From Pyricularia pennisetigena (lineage: Eukaryota > Ascomycota > Sordariomycetes > Magnaporthales > Pyriculariaceae), in assembly GCF_004337985.1 (NCBI RefSeq), contig NC_043741.1, positions 7,358,032 through 7,422,031 of the forward strand: a DNA stretch of 64,000 nucleotides, given 5' to 3'. Both the position numbers and the translations under genes were made by a program. This document shows positions 32,311 through 43,684 of this stretch, piece by piece. Under the pieces are notes generated by a model. That model was not told the origin of the DNA, did no database searches, and saw nothing but the letters and a program-made list of their open reading frames with translations. How positions within the stretch are numbered: the stretch's first letter is position 1; each line of letters starts with the position of its first letter.

Positions 32311-33895
32311 TTCTACACTAATCGCAGCCGTAGGGTTGATTTTGGTGGGGGCCAATGGCTTTTTTGTTGGCAGTTGTTGGTAGCAATGGCTGACGAATTG
32401 CGCATATTTTGGGGGCTGTACAGTGTGGGGCCCCTGAAAGCACCGGTGAGAGCCCTGGATGGATCCCCGCCGAGCGCCCCGCAAGCTGTTTGGCCCACCA
32501 CTTAAATGATACCTGGGTGCGGTTATGGTTCGAGCTATAAGTCGACTATAGTATTTAATTGCTAAAATCGATAGAAAGGTTTACGTATATTAACAAACTA
32601 TATACCCTTTGCCCATTTCAAGTAGCTTTTTTTTTCACGCTGGCCTATGAGGCAAGGGGATTTGAAGTGACGGTTCTAAACGTTCCATAACACACAGCCT
32701 ACGAATGCGCCCAAGTAACATAAAGATTTGGTGGTGGGATGACAAAATGAGGACAGAAGCGTCCGTATACCTACTGTGAGCAGTTACCTGTCTAGTTGCT
32801 TTTCGAACTGACCTAAATGCTTTCAAAAGAACCGCAACAAAAAGAGTCAGGAAAGCACCCCTTAGCACAGTCACCTAATGACAGAATATCGCACGTCTTT
32901 GGAAAAGCTTGTCAGACGAGTGCGGCGATCCAACTTGACACAAAACAAGGAGTATGGGACCTCAATCTGAGTCGCCCGTTTGCAGACAGCAGTGCTAGCG
33001 CCTTGTCCATACATTTCCTCGGGGAAGAGTGTAACACTGGTTTTCTAGTGCAAAGGTCATAGTCGCACGGCGCCGGCTTTTCAATGTCGTGATGAAAAAT
33101 CGGTTTCGCGTTATAGCCCCTTGCATATCCCCCTTTATCAGTCTTGCCCCGTCGTAACTAAGTAATTTACATGGTTTGGTCTCGCTTTAGCTTGATTACC
33201 CGAGTCCCTTGGTCTGCCGCTTTCTTCAATTTCAACAAAAGGAATCTTCAATTTCAAGCTTTTGCATCCGTAGCAATGGGCCAAATTGTAAGAACATATA
33301 CTTGGCAGATAACTTCCAGTAAAGTATTTCAGTTGCAGCAGTAGAAAGCGGGCAGCTCCGACACCTGTTGTGATTATTTGAGAGACTTGTGGCCGGTACC
33401 TTCTTGCTAAAAGACACAGAAAATGATGCATAAATTAAAACTCAATACCTAAAAAAAGAGCTTCGGCGATTTATGCCATGGTTTCAGAGTTGTCGATCTT
33501 TCACCATTGAGATTAATCTCTTCACCTACAGCTCACCGAAGCGCCCCAAGCCAGATATACGAGCACGGAATGAAAACCATGAATATCAAGACCAAATGTG
33601 TATAAAAGGATTACGTTCTCACCGTCCAACTTCTTTTAACTCCTTTCTTTTCTCATCCCATCAGCAAAACACCAATCGTTTTTACAACTTTACCTTGGAC
33701 TGGATTCCGTTTCCCTTCACTTTCATTAAGCTGGACTTTATCATATCTATAATCAGTTTGCTTTGACATTGAGCCTTTTCTTCTCCATACCATTATTACG
33801 TCAGGCATATCATTCAGTCTTATTTTAAATCAACCACGATAATTTAAATCAACCACAATAATTTAACTCAACCGCAATAACCCAAACGTGCAAAA
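32311..33895. other. Gene-poor spacer
   Basis: No supported gene. The right end, upstream of 33896, has a short repeated AATTTAAATCAACCACAATA-like motif (about 33840-33878), with roughly three imperfect copies. Confidence 0.5.
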
Positions 33896-34774
33896 ATGCG
33901 CTTCTCCAAGATCCTCCAGCTTTACACCATCGCGGCCTGGAGCTCGCACACCTTCGCCCTGGAAACCACCGGAGAGCAGCAGACCGACGCTCCCGCCGTT
34001 TCGGATAATGGTGCCACTGTTGTGCAGAGAGCTCCCTCGGGTGGCAGCGTCGGCAGCGTGCATATCCAACCGCCCCAGCGCCGAGGTCTTTTCTCGTCCA
34101 AAACCAAACCCGGGAAAGCGGCGACCGGCGCCCGCACAAGCCCTTCCAAGCTCTCGGCTCTAAGCAATGCCATTAGCGGAAAGGCCGCCAGTGAAAAGGC
34201 CAAACCTGCCGACCAAAACAACGCGGCAAAAGCCGACCCGAAAACCGGGAAAAAGAAAGCGACCAGCGTCAGCACAAGCCCTTCCAAACCGCCGGCTGAA
34301 AAAAATACAGCTAGCGACAAAACCGCCAGCGAAAAAGCCAAAGCTGCCGATAACAAAAACGGAGCAAACGCAGACCCGAAAACCGGGAAAAAGAAAGCGA
34401 CCAGCGTCAGCACAAGCCCTTCCAAGCCGCCGGCTGAAAAAAATGCAGCTAGCGACAAAACCGCCAGCGAAAAAGCCAAAGCTGCCGGTAAAAAAAACGG
34501 AGCAAACGCAGACCCGAAAAGCGGGAAGAAAAAGGCGACCAGCGTCCGCACACGCCCTTCCAAGCCCCCGGCTGAAAACAATGCCGCTAGCGAGAAAGCT
34601 GCCAAGAAAAACAGTCGTAAAGAGGCTAACAAAAAGCTGGCGAAGCTGCAGGAGGCTAACCCACAGAAACCGGCTCTCACGCGCTCTGGCGGCTTATTAG
34701 GCATCGGCCTAGATGTGCTGGATGTCGCTCTTGAGGAGTTTGAGGCCGACCTTGGAGTTGGAGGGAATTTTTAA
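33896..34774 (+). CDS. Secreted Lys/Ala-rich repeat protein
   Basis: A single-exon 292-aa protein. Signal peptide MRFSKILQLYTIAAWSSHTFA. After a short acidic region with possible Kex2-like sites (VVQRAP, PPQRRG) come three 46-residue tandem units of the type SEKAKAADNKNGANADPKTG followed by KKKATSVSTSPSKPPAEKN. The period is exactly 138 bp between units starting about 34190, 34328 and 34466; the third diverges. The core is very rich in Lys, Ala, Ser and Pro, like a histone H1 tail, and GKKKAT clusters resemble nuclear targeting signals. The C-terminus (LLGIGLDVLDVALEEFEADL) is hydrophobic and acidic, possibly an amphipathic helix. No family is recognised. An apoplastic or host-nuclear effector, or a cell-wall or nucleic-acid-binding protein, are all possible. 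Confidence 0.75.
   Translation: MRFSKILQLYTIAAWSSHTFALETTGEQQTDAPAVSDNGATVVQRAPSGGSVGSVHIQPPQRRGLFSSKTKPGKAATGARTSPSKLSALSNAISGKAASEKAKPADQNNAAKADPKTGKKKATSVSTSPSKPPAEKNTASDKTASEKAKAADNKNGANADPKTGKKKATSVSTSPSKPPAEKNAASDKTASEKAKAAGKKNGANADPKSGKKKATSVRTRPSKPPAENNAASEKAAKKNSRKEANKKLAKLQEANPQKPALTRSGGLLGIGLDVLDVALEEFEADLGVGGNF
34190..34603 (+). repeat. 138-bp in-frame tandem repeat, 3 copies
   Basis: Units begin at about 34190, 34328 and 34466. Copies one and two, and two and three, are highly similar at DNA level, especially the GGGAAAAAGAAAGCGACCAG stretch. The third decays toward its end. Confidence 0.9.
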
Positions 34775-35265
34775 GGCCTGGGTTGATTGACATTTGCTGA
34801 CCAACATTTGTTTTCGAAACAATGATGAAATGGAGAATAGTCTTGGAAGTTTTGGAGCCCTTTGGTCGACTGGTCTCGGCCTTGCTTGGTAAACAAGCTA
34901 TACAACCGTTGCACCTAGCTATTCTCTGGTCGCCTAATCTACGGTAACAGCATTTGGGATAAGGAGGCACTGGAATTGAATGTATTTTATTACCTCTTGG
35001 CTTGGTCTGAATAGCGGCCTAAATAATTTAATATAACAAGAGGCGTTGCAAGAGAAGTGTGCATTTGAAAGGATAGTATTGGAGACTTTATATAACTGAG
35101 TATCAAATTATCAATCCCCGTCCCTGGGAGACAGTCATCAGCACCAGGTGTGACGGTTCTGTTCAGAGCCAAACAAGACAACCAACAACAACAAGAACAA
35201 CAACAATCTCACGAATTATTGTCGATTCCGGCTTGCCAACCCAAGCTCCAGGTCTGTTGAACCCC
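34775..35265. other. Convergent spacer, no gene
   Basis: Between the repeat-protein gene (+) and the next gene (-). Nothing is recognised. Confidence 0.6.
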
Positions 35266-35763
35266 TCAGTCTACGCAGTAAACTTGCGTAAACGGCCTAG
35301 TGAGACCATTGCCGACGCAAATCTTCGGCTCGCTACGGTGACCCTTTGGCAGCGTAAAGGTGGCGATGGCGGGAACGCATCCGATATCTTCACCCATGGG
35401 CGGGACGTGAAAGGTTTCGACCTTCCACGACTCGAGGGGGACGCCGCAGCTCGACTCGATATTTTCGCGTTCAATCTCTGCCAGGCTTGGACTGAAGTTA
35501 GTCCAAGAGATGATTGTTAGTACGACGATTCTTGAACCCTCCTTTTGAAGAACTAGGAACAACAGGGGTGAGCCGGATCTTTTTCTTTACCTCAAAAGAG
35601 CAATCAAAAAACGACGGTCCGGTCCGACAAGACGGCATCTTTCGGACTCTTGATGACAAGGGGGAATAGTGGTGTGCTTCATGTTGAGAGGCTGGGAGGG
35701 AGCCGCGCTGGCCAGGTGCGCGCAGAGGCCCACGAGGGTGGTAAAGGCGGTGGCGACTCTCAT
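35266..35763 (-). CDS. Small secreted Cys-containing protein, two exons (effector candidate)
   Basis: A 132-aa protein from exons 35763-35591 and 35491-35266. The 99-bp intron (GTAAAG...CTAACTTCAG) has a good branch site and joins in phase 2. No single open frame shows it. The signal peptide is MRVATAFTTLVGLCAHLASA. The mature protein has six cysteines: two in PPCHQESERC, then SSCGV, IGCVP, KICVG and YCVD at the C-terminus. The middle reads ESWKVETFHVPPMGED and ATFTLPKGHRSEP, a pattern of short strands. This is the layout of a disulfide-stabilised secreted effector. No family is recognised. Confidence 0.75.
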
Positions 35764-38008
35764 TTCGTTTTTTTTTTCTTTGGGTAATGGTAATTAGGGT
35801 CGAGGGCCAGCAAAGCACAAGAAATCACAGGGACGTGAAGTAATAGCGGTTTACTTGATCTTTTTCCAAATACTGGTCAGAAAGGCAAGTGCTCCTGCGA
35901 GATTAATGCTTGTTGACGTTCGAGAGACTGTGCTGAAAACCCCAGATATCTGGGAAAATGGGGATTCGGCCTCTTCTTATACCTCCGAAATGCTCAAAAA
36001 CCTAAACGCCACCATGATATGACTGTCGATAATGAGCAACATCACAGGTTGTGTGCATACGATGGCACGCAAGCTGCAGGGGGTGAAGAAATTTCATACC
36101 TTTTCGTAGCCCAGAGTTCGCCCGACATGTATCAAAAGGAGTCACAATCACATGTCAAGTTCAGTCAAAGTTCGTTGCCACAGAGTATCCTCGACACTCT
36201 TTCACTGATACCCTTTTTTCCTGGCTCATCAATGATTTCAGACACGGAAACAGATTTGCGTCAACTCACAAGTTCCTGGTTGATGTTCTACCAACCTGTT
36301 GCCCATTTCTCGCGAAGAATCAGAGCTCTGATTGTGAGAGCAGACGGCGGATGGCACAGGTGCCCAGCCTGCAGATATTTCCTGGTGATCCACGAGGACA
36401 ACCAAAACTGGGCGGAAACGTCGACAAGCAACCTGGTGAGAAGGATCTGGGCAATGTAAAGCCCTGGGTTCTTCCGCATTGACTAAGCACTTCCAACAAA
36501 TCATCAAAAGCGGACTGGGCGAGCTGAACGTGTTGGCATTCTCGTAAATCTTCAAGCTTTCACTGTCGACAGATGTATGGGAGGTCCCAAGTTTATCGTC
36601 TACCTCGAGCGAGTCACCAAAACCACAACGGCTTAGCGCTTGCTCGAGATCCTGACCGGCCACCAGCACAGCAAACTCTGGGACTCGGTGCGCCAAGACT
36701 TTTCGTGAAAGTCCGCCCGGCGGCGGCGTCTGCAACGCGCTTTGACCCAAGGTTCGCGATCATCGCGGCCATCAAGGACGGAACCACGCCGGCGGTTAGT
36801 CTCGTAGCCGTGGTGTTCCGCGTCTTGGAGAACCATGGCAACTTTTAGGTCTGAAGCGGAGTGGTTCCTATGGGCATCCCCGTCGTGTGTCCACGATGCT
36901 GATAGGGGCAAGGATCCCTGGCATTGGCGTAATCGCTTTTATTGCATGTCAAAGAAAAGCGCAAAAGAAAAAAGAACGAAAGAAAGAAACCAAAAAAAAA
37001 AACCGGTTAAAATAGAAGCTGCAAGGTTTTCGACGGTTGACGGTATTAGTTCTCAAAGATATTTCTGTCTAAAATGCCTTTTCTTCAAGAGATTGGCGGA
37101 TGGTCGTGCCCGTTTCCTAGGGTATCCTAGATTCCAGTCGCAATTTTATCGCTGTAAAACGTAGACCGTTTCAAATGTTTGCAAATCGAGTACTGACTTT
37201 TAGCAGCGCATTTATTTGGCCCACAGAACCAACCTATAGTGGACCCGCCACTTGGGCGAACAGCCACACCTAGGTAGTGATGTGCCGATCACAGATATGT
37301 TTTCCCATCAACCTTAAACGGGCTGGGCTCATCCCGTCGTCGTAGACGGCTCGGTGTGAGGAGATGGTTGCTCACCTTCACGGTGTGGGCATTGTGAATG
37401 GGTGAGCCGGGTGTTTGTGCATTGGTTATTTGCTTTAACCCTCTTACCGCTCGACGGGGACAAAGGAGCAGAGTTGTGTTTGTAAACAATATCGACAAGA
37501 TGGGATGAAAGCCGTGGTTTGCCAGTATATGATACTTTTACCGGCACATGCCAAGCGGAAAGGCGTGAGAAATTACTTACATGGACATGAACAGGGTAAC
37601 AAAGTGTAAATTCCCATATGGAATAGCGCAAATATGCAGCAGGAGATTGCAAAGCTGCATTGCAATCTGCCCTCTCAGTCAGGCTTCGGATGATGATCCA
37701 TTGATCTCCAAATACCGAGTCAAGAATGGCCGTTCAAACTTGATATGTGGAGGAAAGTCTATTAATATACGCCAAAGCTAGTTTAATGCTGGCGAAGCTG
37801 TCTCCATTGCCTTTTTCAATCTCGAGCCATGTCAAGGCAAGAAAGCTATGGGCAGAGTCTTATCACTGGACAATATAAGACTGTTGGATTCCTCGAGGAA
37901 GGATGTAGGGCCCCACTTCCTTTTTTTTTTCTCAGGCTCCCGAGTCTCTATCTCTTTTTGGCCCTTAGTCCTTTTTTTTTTTTTTTTCCTAATAATCCAT
38001 CACAAGCC
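35764..38008. other. Long spacer with possible gene relic
   Basis: On the minus strand at about 36900-36240, fragments in two frames read as if once coding (for example FAVLVAGQDLEQALSRCGFG). There is no start, signal or consistent splicing, so no gene is called. A T/C-rich tract (37918-37988) precedes the Nudix gene. Confidence 0.4.
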
Positions 38009-38700
38009 ATGTACCCACTTTCTCTATATCTCATTCTGTGCTTTGCTCTGACTTTAACAATAAGGGCAACCCCAACCAAGCCAGGCTCAGGTTAGCTGTC
38101 CATAATCCACATCCGATGTGCGCTGTAAAACTGACAACGGGTTGTTAAGTTCGTGGATCCGACGACACGCGGGTCCGCTGTGCCGTCGTCGCGTTCGAAC
38201 CTGACGGCCAAGTTTGGATGGTCGCTTCCAAGACTTCAGGTTGGGTATTGCCAAAGGGTGGGTTTGACTCGACCGAGGATGGGGACATGGTATCCTGTAT
38301 CAGGCGCGAAGCCATGGAAGAAGCGGGGCTTGAACTCCATTCAATTCATCGCCTCAAGCTCGACGAAGGCACACTCCACTGGTTCACGGCCAAGGTGACC
38401 AGAAGCGGACCCCGTACCGACAAGACTCTAGATGAAGAGAAACGTGCACTTCCCGAAAAGGTCAAAGTTAAAAAGGCACTGGTCCGGCTATCCGACTACC
38501 CGAAAAAGAAAGCAACCATGCACAGAGCCTTGAATGCCGCGATTGTGTACTGGGAGTCGGTCCGGATAAAGGAATCACAGCTGAATGGGGGGTCTTTGAC
38601 GAATGGGGGGTCTTTGACGAATGGGGGGTCTTTGACGAATGGGGGGTCTTTGACGAATGGAGGGCCTTTGACGAATTGGGATTGCGAATATGCTACATGA
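38009..38700 (+). CDS. Secreted Nudix hydrolase, DIPP-like (effector candidate)
   Basis: A 210-aa protein from exons 38009-38090 and 38150-38700. The 59-bp intron has a non-standard GTTAGC donor and acceptor TTAAG, phase 1. Exon 1 encodes almost only a signal peptide (MYPLSLYLILCFALTLTIRA). Exon 2 encodes a Nudix domain: VRCAVVAFEPDGQVWMVAS, then the box beginning at about Gly64 with LPKGGFDSTED and ending REAMEEAGL. The WVLPKGG lead is typical of diphosphoinositol-polyphosphate phosphohydrolases. Two extra residues sit between the first box Glu and REAMEEAG. The C-terminus carries five 6-residue repeats of the type NGGSLT. Secreted Nudix effectors of Magnaporthe and Colletotrichum are reported to hydrolyse inositol pyrophosphates in host cells; the same role here is inference. 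Confidence 0.85.
38584..38673 (+). repeat. 18-bp in-frame tandem repeat, 5 copies
   Basis: Five contiguous units of AATGGGGGGTCTTTGACG, the last with two substitutions, encode the NGGSLT-type repeats at the end of the Nudix protein. Four units are identical, suggesting recent expansion. Confidence 0.95.
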
Positions 38701-40612
38701 ACACTGGATTGCCAACGAGGCCTGGCGGAAGTGGCAAAAAGGCAGGCGTCCTTGGGCAGTACTCGGTAAGCTTATCGGATTAATAGTCGGCCGTATCATC
38801 GACCAAATAATTAAATAATGCTCTTTTTCTGTCGAATTCAGAAAACATCACAGTGAGCCGCGTGGGGCTCTGTCTTATCTGCTGAAAGCTCCGCCGTTGT
38901 TGCAGACTCGTTCGCCATGGACAGGTGATGCCGTCTGGCCCGCCCCTCACGAGTCCATATGATCCGGACAATGCCGTTGCTGTCTTGACTTGGGCTCTGA
39001 TCGATTGTGCCTGTCCAGACTGAGACAGCCATGCCCGCTTGGGCGACTACTACCACTGTTCCAACATACGTGTGGACGGGGTGGTGAGCAGTGTCAAATG
39101 GGATTGTATGCACGCACCAATTCGACCTCTTATGATCCTTTGGGCTTGGTATGACTTTGTATGCGTGGAGACAAAGGCATCAAGGCGCTCACACTTTCTT
39201 CATCAGCAGGTTTGATTTCTATGGGCTCAGGTGATAGGGCTGCACATAGAATCGCACATTCGACGGCCTCGACAAAGCTTCCCGAATCAGCCCAACCATG
39301 CTACAAAAACCCTTCCGGCGCTTGAGAACCCAGCATTTGAATTATTCCAAATGTGTGTCGGCCGAATCGTAGCCCGCAGCGGTGTCGTCGGCGATATATA
39401 CCAATTATGAATCTCTGTGAATTTTCTGGGAGCGCGAGCCGTGGGCAAACTTTTCTCTGCATTTTCGCAGCTGGACACGGGACAGAGAAAGTGGTGGTGG
39501 AAAGGGAAAGCTTGCGATATTTTTGACCTAGTCGAGACCTGGACTTGACCAGCAGCCCGAAACACGAGAGGGTTTTGACAGTTTGTGTAGATCTTGCCTA
39601 GCCAGTCTCCCTAGCTAGTCATGTGGACATGCGCCGGCCGTATTTGGGGACTGCACATGGGACATGATTCTAAAAGAGCTTATTTTTCGTGTGTCTGGTT
39701 TGCTGTCATCACGGAGCATCTGGGTCTGGACTGTTCCATTCTCCCGGTAAACCTTGGAGTGCTGGCAGGAATTCTAGCTGGCCCCCAATCTTTTTGTGAT
39801 TTCATTATATATACTCATCTGTTTCTTCTTTCTTGTTTAGTGGTGTAGTTGCCAATACCAATACCGGAATGAATATCATGACAGCGTAACCAAGCTTTAG
39901 CACTCAACTCTTCATACCTGCCAAAGACCATAGCATTGAAGAGCATCTGCGCCACGACTTGAACGAGCACTCTGCAGTGTCGATAGGCAAGAAGAAGAAA
40001 AAAAGCCCGAAATCCGATTACTCGACCAACGTTGCAGTTCCATTTGTGGCATATCCTAAATCAATAATATACCCCTCCTCCATCCTTGGGCATTACTCTT
40101 CCTCCGATAAAGTTTGATGAGCGGTTTCAAGATTCAACAACCGCTAAAAATGCACATTGCTCTCTACATTGCAAGCAGCTATCCTGACAGCATTCAAACC
40201 TAGTGTACAATTTTTGAATGTGAAAGAGTCTGGCGCGTCTGATTCCCCATCCGCCGTAATGTCAACATGTCAATTCCGTTCGCGCAAAACACCTTTGGCT
40301 TGGCTGTTTTGCATTGGCAGAAGCGCGGCTTAGAGGCCAAATTTAGGATAAAGTGCTAAATATTAGTACAAGGCGTATCTACACAAGTACGGAAAGCCCA
40401 AAGACGACAGGCCCGTCGACTATGTATATCATCACCATCCCCTCGACAGTTTGTATCCTAAACGATTGTTCATCACATCTTTTCTCATTATTTTCGCTTG
40501 CACATTTTTTTTTTTCTCCACAGAATAATCCTGGCCGGGTCCAGTCATTTGATCTACAAGTTCCTTGTGTCTAAAAATATCACCTCCCCCGCTGCAAGCC
40601 CCTATTTTCAAA
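38701..40612. other. Gene-poor spacer
   Basis: A minus-strand frame at 38838-39113 (MHTIPFDTAHHPVHTYVG onward, 91 aa) reads naturally and stays open upstream. It could be the last exon of a small gene, but no start or motif supports it. The rest appears empty. Confidence 0.4.
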
Positions 40613-41108
40613 ATGCAGTTCTCCACGCTCGCAATTGTCTGTTTGGCCGCCACCGGCGCCAATGCTGCCAGCGGCTTCGCGCAGACATGCACTAGAGAGA
40701 CGATGGACGGATCCGTTCTCACGGCCACTTGCCACACTGGCGAGGGTGAGAGTACGAGGGTCTCCAGGCTCGACCTCAAGGATTGCTTCTTTTTCCTCAA
40801 CAAACAGATTGAGTGCGGGGCGGGAGGGTGAGTTTCTATGCAAAACAGTTTTTATTTGTTTATTTGTTTATTTTTTATTTTTTATTTTTTATTTTTTTTT
40901 GGTCGCTGATGACAAATTATCTTGCAGTGTTGGCGGGTGCACCTTCGGCAACATGAGAAGAAAAGACAAGGACTTCATTGGGGATCTTGGACCAGATGTA
41001 GACATCACCTGTCCTGAGCCAGCCGGGAGAACTCTGGTCAGGGTTAATCTCAGTGAGTCCCCAGTCCGGTACCGAGCCACGCTCACTTTTCACAACAAGT
41101 CCAATTGA
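40613..41108 (+). CDS. Small secreted cyanovirin-like (CVNH) protein
   Basis: A 131-aa protein from exons 40613-40827 and 40928-41108. The 100-bp intron (GTGAGT...TTGCAG) holds a run of TTTAT units. The signal peptide is MQFSTLAIVCLAATGANA. The first half fits one CVNH repeat: GFAQTCTRETMDGSVLTATC, then SRLDLKDC and QIECG. CVNH lectins bind high-mannose glycans and several fungi secrete or carry them. The second half (GGCTFGNMRRKDKDF, then DVDITCPEP) keeps two cysteines but is poorly matched, so the family call is tentative. The alternative is an unrelated Cys-containing effector. Confidence 0.65.
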
Positions 41109-41622
41109 CCATTCCCTGTCCGGGCTATAGATCAATGCGTTGGCAATAGCGATGGCGATCTTCATTGCTAGCCGTGAGCAGACAAGCGCTGCTGGCGGCG
41201 GGAGAGGTAGTTGGGTGGAATCTTTGATGATTTGGCGTATGTAGTAATAGGACGGCGGCTGTTTTTTTTTTTTTTTTTCTTTCTCTTGGCCGCAATGGGG
41301 CTAGTCAGAGCTCTGTGGGCATTAAAAATATATCTTGTCGCTCATCTTTATGGAAAATAGCGTCCCAAAAGGACACATTATATGCAGACCACTAATACCA
41401 GATGACCCCGTTTCGATGTGTATTCTCTCGATCCGCACACCAAGGGTGATCCAGAACAATTTGCCAGCAGCGTTCAGTGGAGCTCCGAAACAAAGTGCCC
41501 GGTACTTCAAATACAAGGTCTAGCGACGAACTCCACTCAATGGCTGCCTGGCAATCTCGGTCTGGTCTAATCCTATTTCTTATTCGGCTAAAAAAAAAAA
41601 AAAAAAGCACCGAGAACTTGTT
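41109..41622. other. Left border of the PKS-NRPS cluster
   Basis: Convergent spacer between the CVNH-like gene (+) and P450-1 (-). It includes T and A homopolymers (about 41262-41278 and 41590-41606). No gene. Confidence 0.6.
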
Positions 41623-43322
41623 CTAACTACGAGCCTTGATATCTAGCTGTGCCGTCGGATCAACCCTCACCGAATTGTCAAAATACACGTAGCCGGGCTT
41701 CCCGGCGCCTTGGGGAAAGCGCACGTCGTAACGAGTGATCAACAAGATAAAGGCAAACTTGAGCACAAAAGTGGCCAGGAAGCGTCCCGGGCAGGCGTGC
41801 GTGCCAGCGCCCCAGTTGAGATTCATGTCCGAGACGTACCCGAAGTGGTGTCCGTTGGGATCCTTTTCGCGGAGGCGGAGGAACCGGTAACCGTCGAACC
41901 TGTCGGGGTCTGGAAAGAGGTCCGGGTCGTGATGGACGGCGTCGGCGGGGAATTGAAACACGGTACCCGCCGGCAGGACGAACCCGTCGTGGAAGGTATG
42001 CGACTTTTGCGCGTAGCGCTGGACCGTCACTGATGATGATGACAACCCAAGTTCTGCTTAGTTCGGTTCGCCCTGTCGGCATGTGACGGTCGGCGTGGGG
42101 CACTGAGGGGGGGGGGTTTCAAGTGAAATGCAACTTACTGCAGCCGACCGGGTTCATACGCGTGCTCTCTTTCATAAAACTGTCCAGCTTTTTCATCTTG
42201 GCGACCTCCTGCTGAGTCCACTTGTCACCTGCGGACTTGAATCCGGCCAGGCCTTCGTTCACCTCGGCCAGGATCTCGTCGTGGTACTCGGGATGGGCGA
42301 GCCAATCGCACAATATGGACTGCAAAGTTCCGGCGGTGGTGTGGATGGATGCCAGCGTCAAGAACAACTGCTGGTCGACGATTGCCTTGAGCGATTTGTC
42401 CACCTTTCTCTTGTTCATGGTCCAGAAGATGGTGTCGTAGAACCGTTGCGACTCGCCACCGTCCTCTTTGAGAGCTGCCAGTCTTTCCTTGTACAGCGGC
42501 CTGATCAGCTCCATGGCCTTTAGCCGGAGCACCCCGAGCTTTTCTGCCGAGTGGTCCTGCCATCGGGCGAGCCATCTCCAGTTGGGCGTGTACTTGGCCC
42601 GGACGCCCATGGCGCCTTCGACTATGGCAAAGGTGGCTTCTATCGCGATCCTCTGCCACTCGGGGTCTCGGCAGAGCGTCGGCCCCACGATGACATAAGA
42701 CATGGTGCGCGCAATGATGTTGCAGGCCAGTGCGCCCCCGGGGAGAGTGATCTGACCCGTCTCAGGAACCGTCTCCTTGAGAGCGACGTCGGCTTCGGTC
42801 CAGAGCCCGTTTAACACATGATCTAGGTTGTTCACAAGGGGGTGAATTAGCCCTGCGGGACTGCTCCCACGATGGCGCGAGGACGCCTGACTTACCCAAG
42901 TTTTTGTTGATATCCAGCTTGGCCGCGTAGAGCAGAGCATCGGTCTGACGAGGCGCGTCGATGTAGCTCAGCAGAAAGAGCTCCTCGGAAAACGCCTCGA
43001 AGCTATAGAGCGACCTCGGGGCGCGTTTGACCTCCTCCAGATACTTCACAGGGAGCACGACCTGGTTGCCTAGCTCGCCCACTGGGTTGTGCATCTGGAA
43101 CGGAATGCCATGCCGGAGGTACTTTTCGTAGCCTTTTCTCACCAGGAAACGAGTCTCTGTTCTGTACCGGTCCGGCGTGTCATCCTTTTCGAAGCGGAGC
43201 TCTGGGATGTGCGCCAGCGCCCGCTTCCTCGCTGCCAAGGTATTCGAATAGAAGCGGGAGTAGATGACACGGCCCAAAACCGCCGTGATCACGACAACAA
43301 AGGTGCCTGCTGGGTTCAACAT
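41623..43322 (-). CDS. Cytochrome P450 monooxygenase (P450-1 of the cluster)
   Basis: A 505-aa P450 from exons 43322-42896, 42822-42139 and 42029-41623. Introns of 73 bp (GTAAGT...CCTAG) and 109 bp (GTAAGT...ATCAG) preserve the frame. An N-terminal anchor follows the start (MLNPAGTFVVVITAVLG). The I-helix reads LASIHTTAGT, the K-helix has KESTR (ExxR), and the heme loop is WGAGTHACPGRF with Cys450 as thiolate ligand. The overall pattern is that of fungal secondary-metabolite P450s found in cytochalasan and related PKS-NRPS clusters. It would hydroxylate or further oxidise the cyclised product at the ER membrane. The start was chosen at the ATG immediately before the anchor; the frame is open to 43394 but the extra N-terminus is polar and unlikely. 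Confidence 0.93.
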
Positions 43323-43684
43323 TTTTTGACATGCAATCGCGTCATGTTTTCTGTTGATTGAGTTGGTCTTTGAAGCGGTACTCTCCTGATTCAAATAGCA
43401 CCGCCTGTTACGACGTGACCCCGAAGGTCAAAATGTACATTGTAATCGACATGTTGGCCGTCATGCACCAAACGCGGAGCTTAGCCTCGGCGCTTACTAC
43501 ACCTTGAACTGGAGACTGGCTGCATAAAACCGGGGTAGTCGGAGTCAAATAATTGGGCTTGGCTTCTAGACTAGACTAAACTAAACTAGACTAGACTAGA
43601 CTAGCGCTAGAATAGGAATATTTCCCGACTACGGGGTTTTGTTGTTGTCGTTGGTATTTTGACAGACTGCCCTAGGCTGGTGCA
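43323..43684. other. Spacer with a pentanucleotide repeat
   Basis: Between P450-1 and the enoyl reductase, both on the minus strand, so it holds the P450-1 promoter. An ACTAG/ACTAA pentanucleotide array lies at about 43566-43609. Confidence 0.7.

Noticed and set aside
36238..36911. Possible minus-strand gene in two overlapping frames
   Set aside because: Some stretches look coding, but no start, splice pair or domain could be defined.
38838..39113. Minus-strand 91-aa frame
   Set aside because: It reads naturally and is open upstream, but nothing beyond openness supports a gene.
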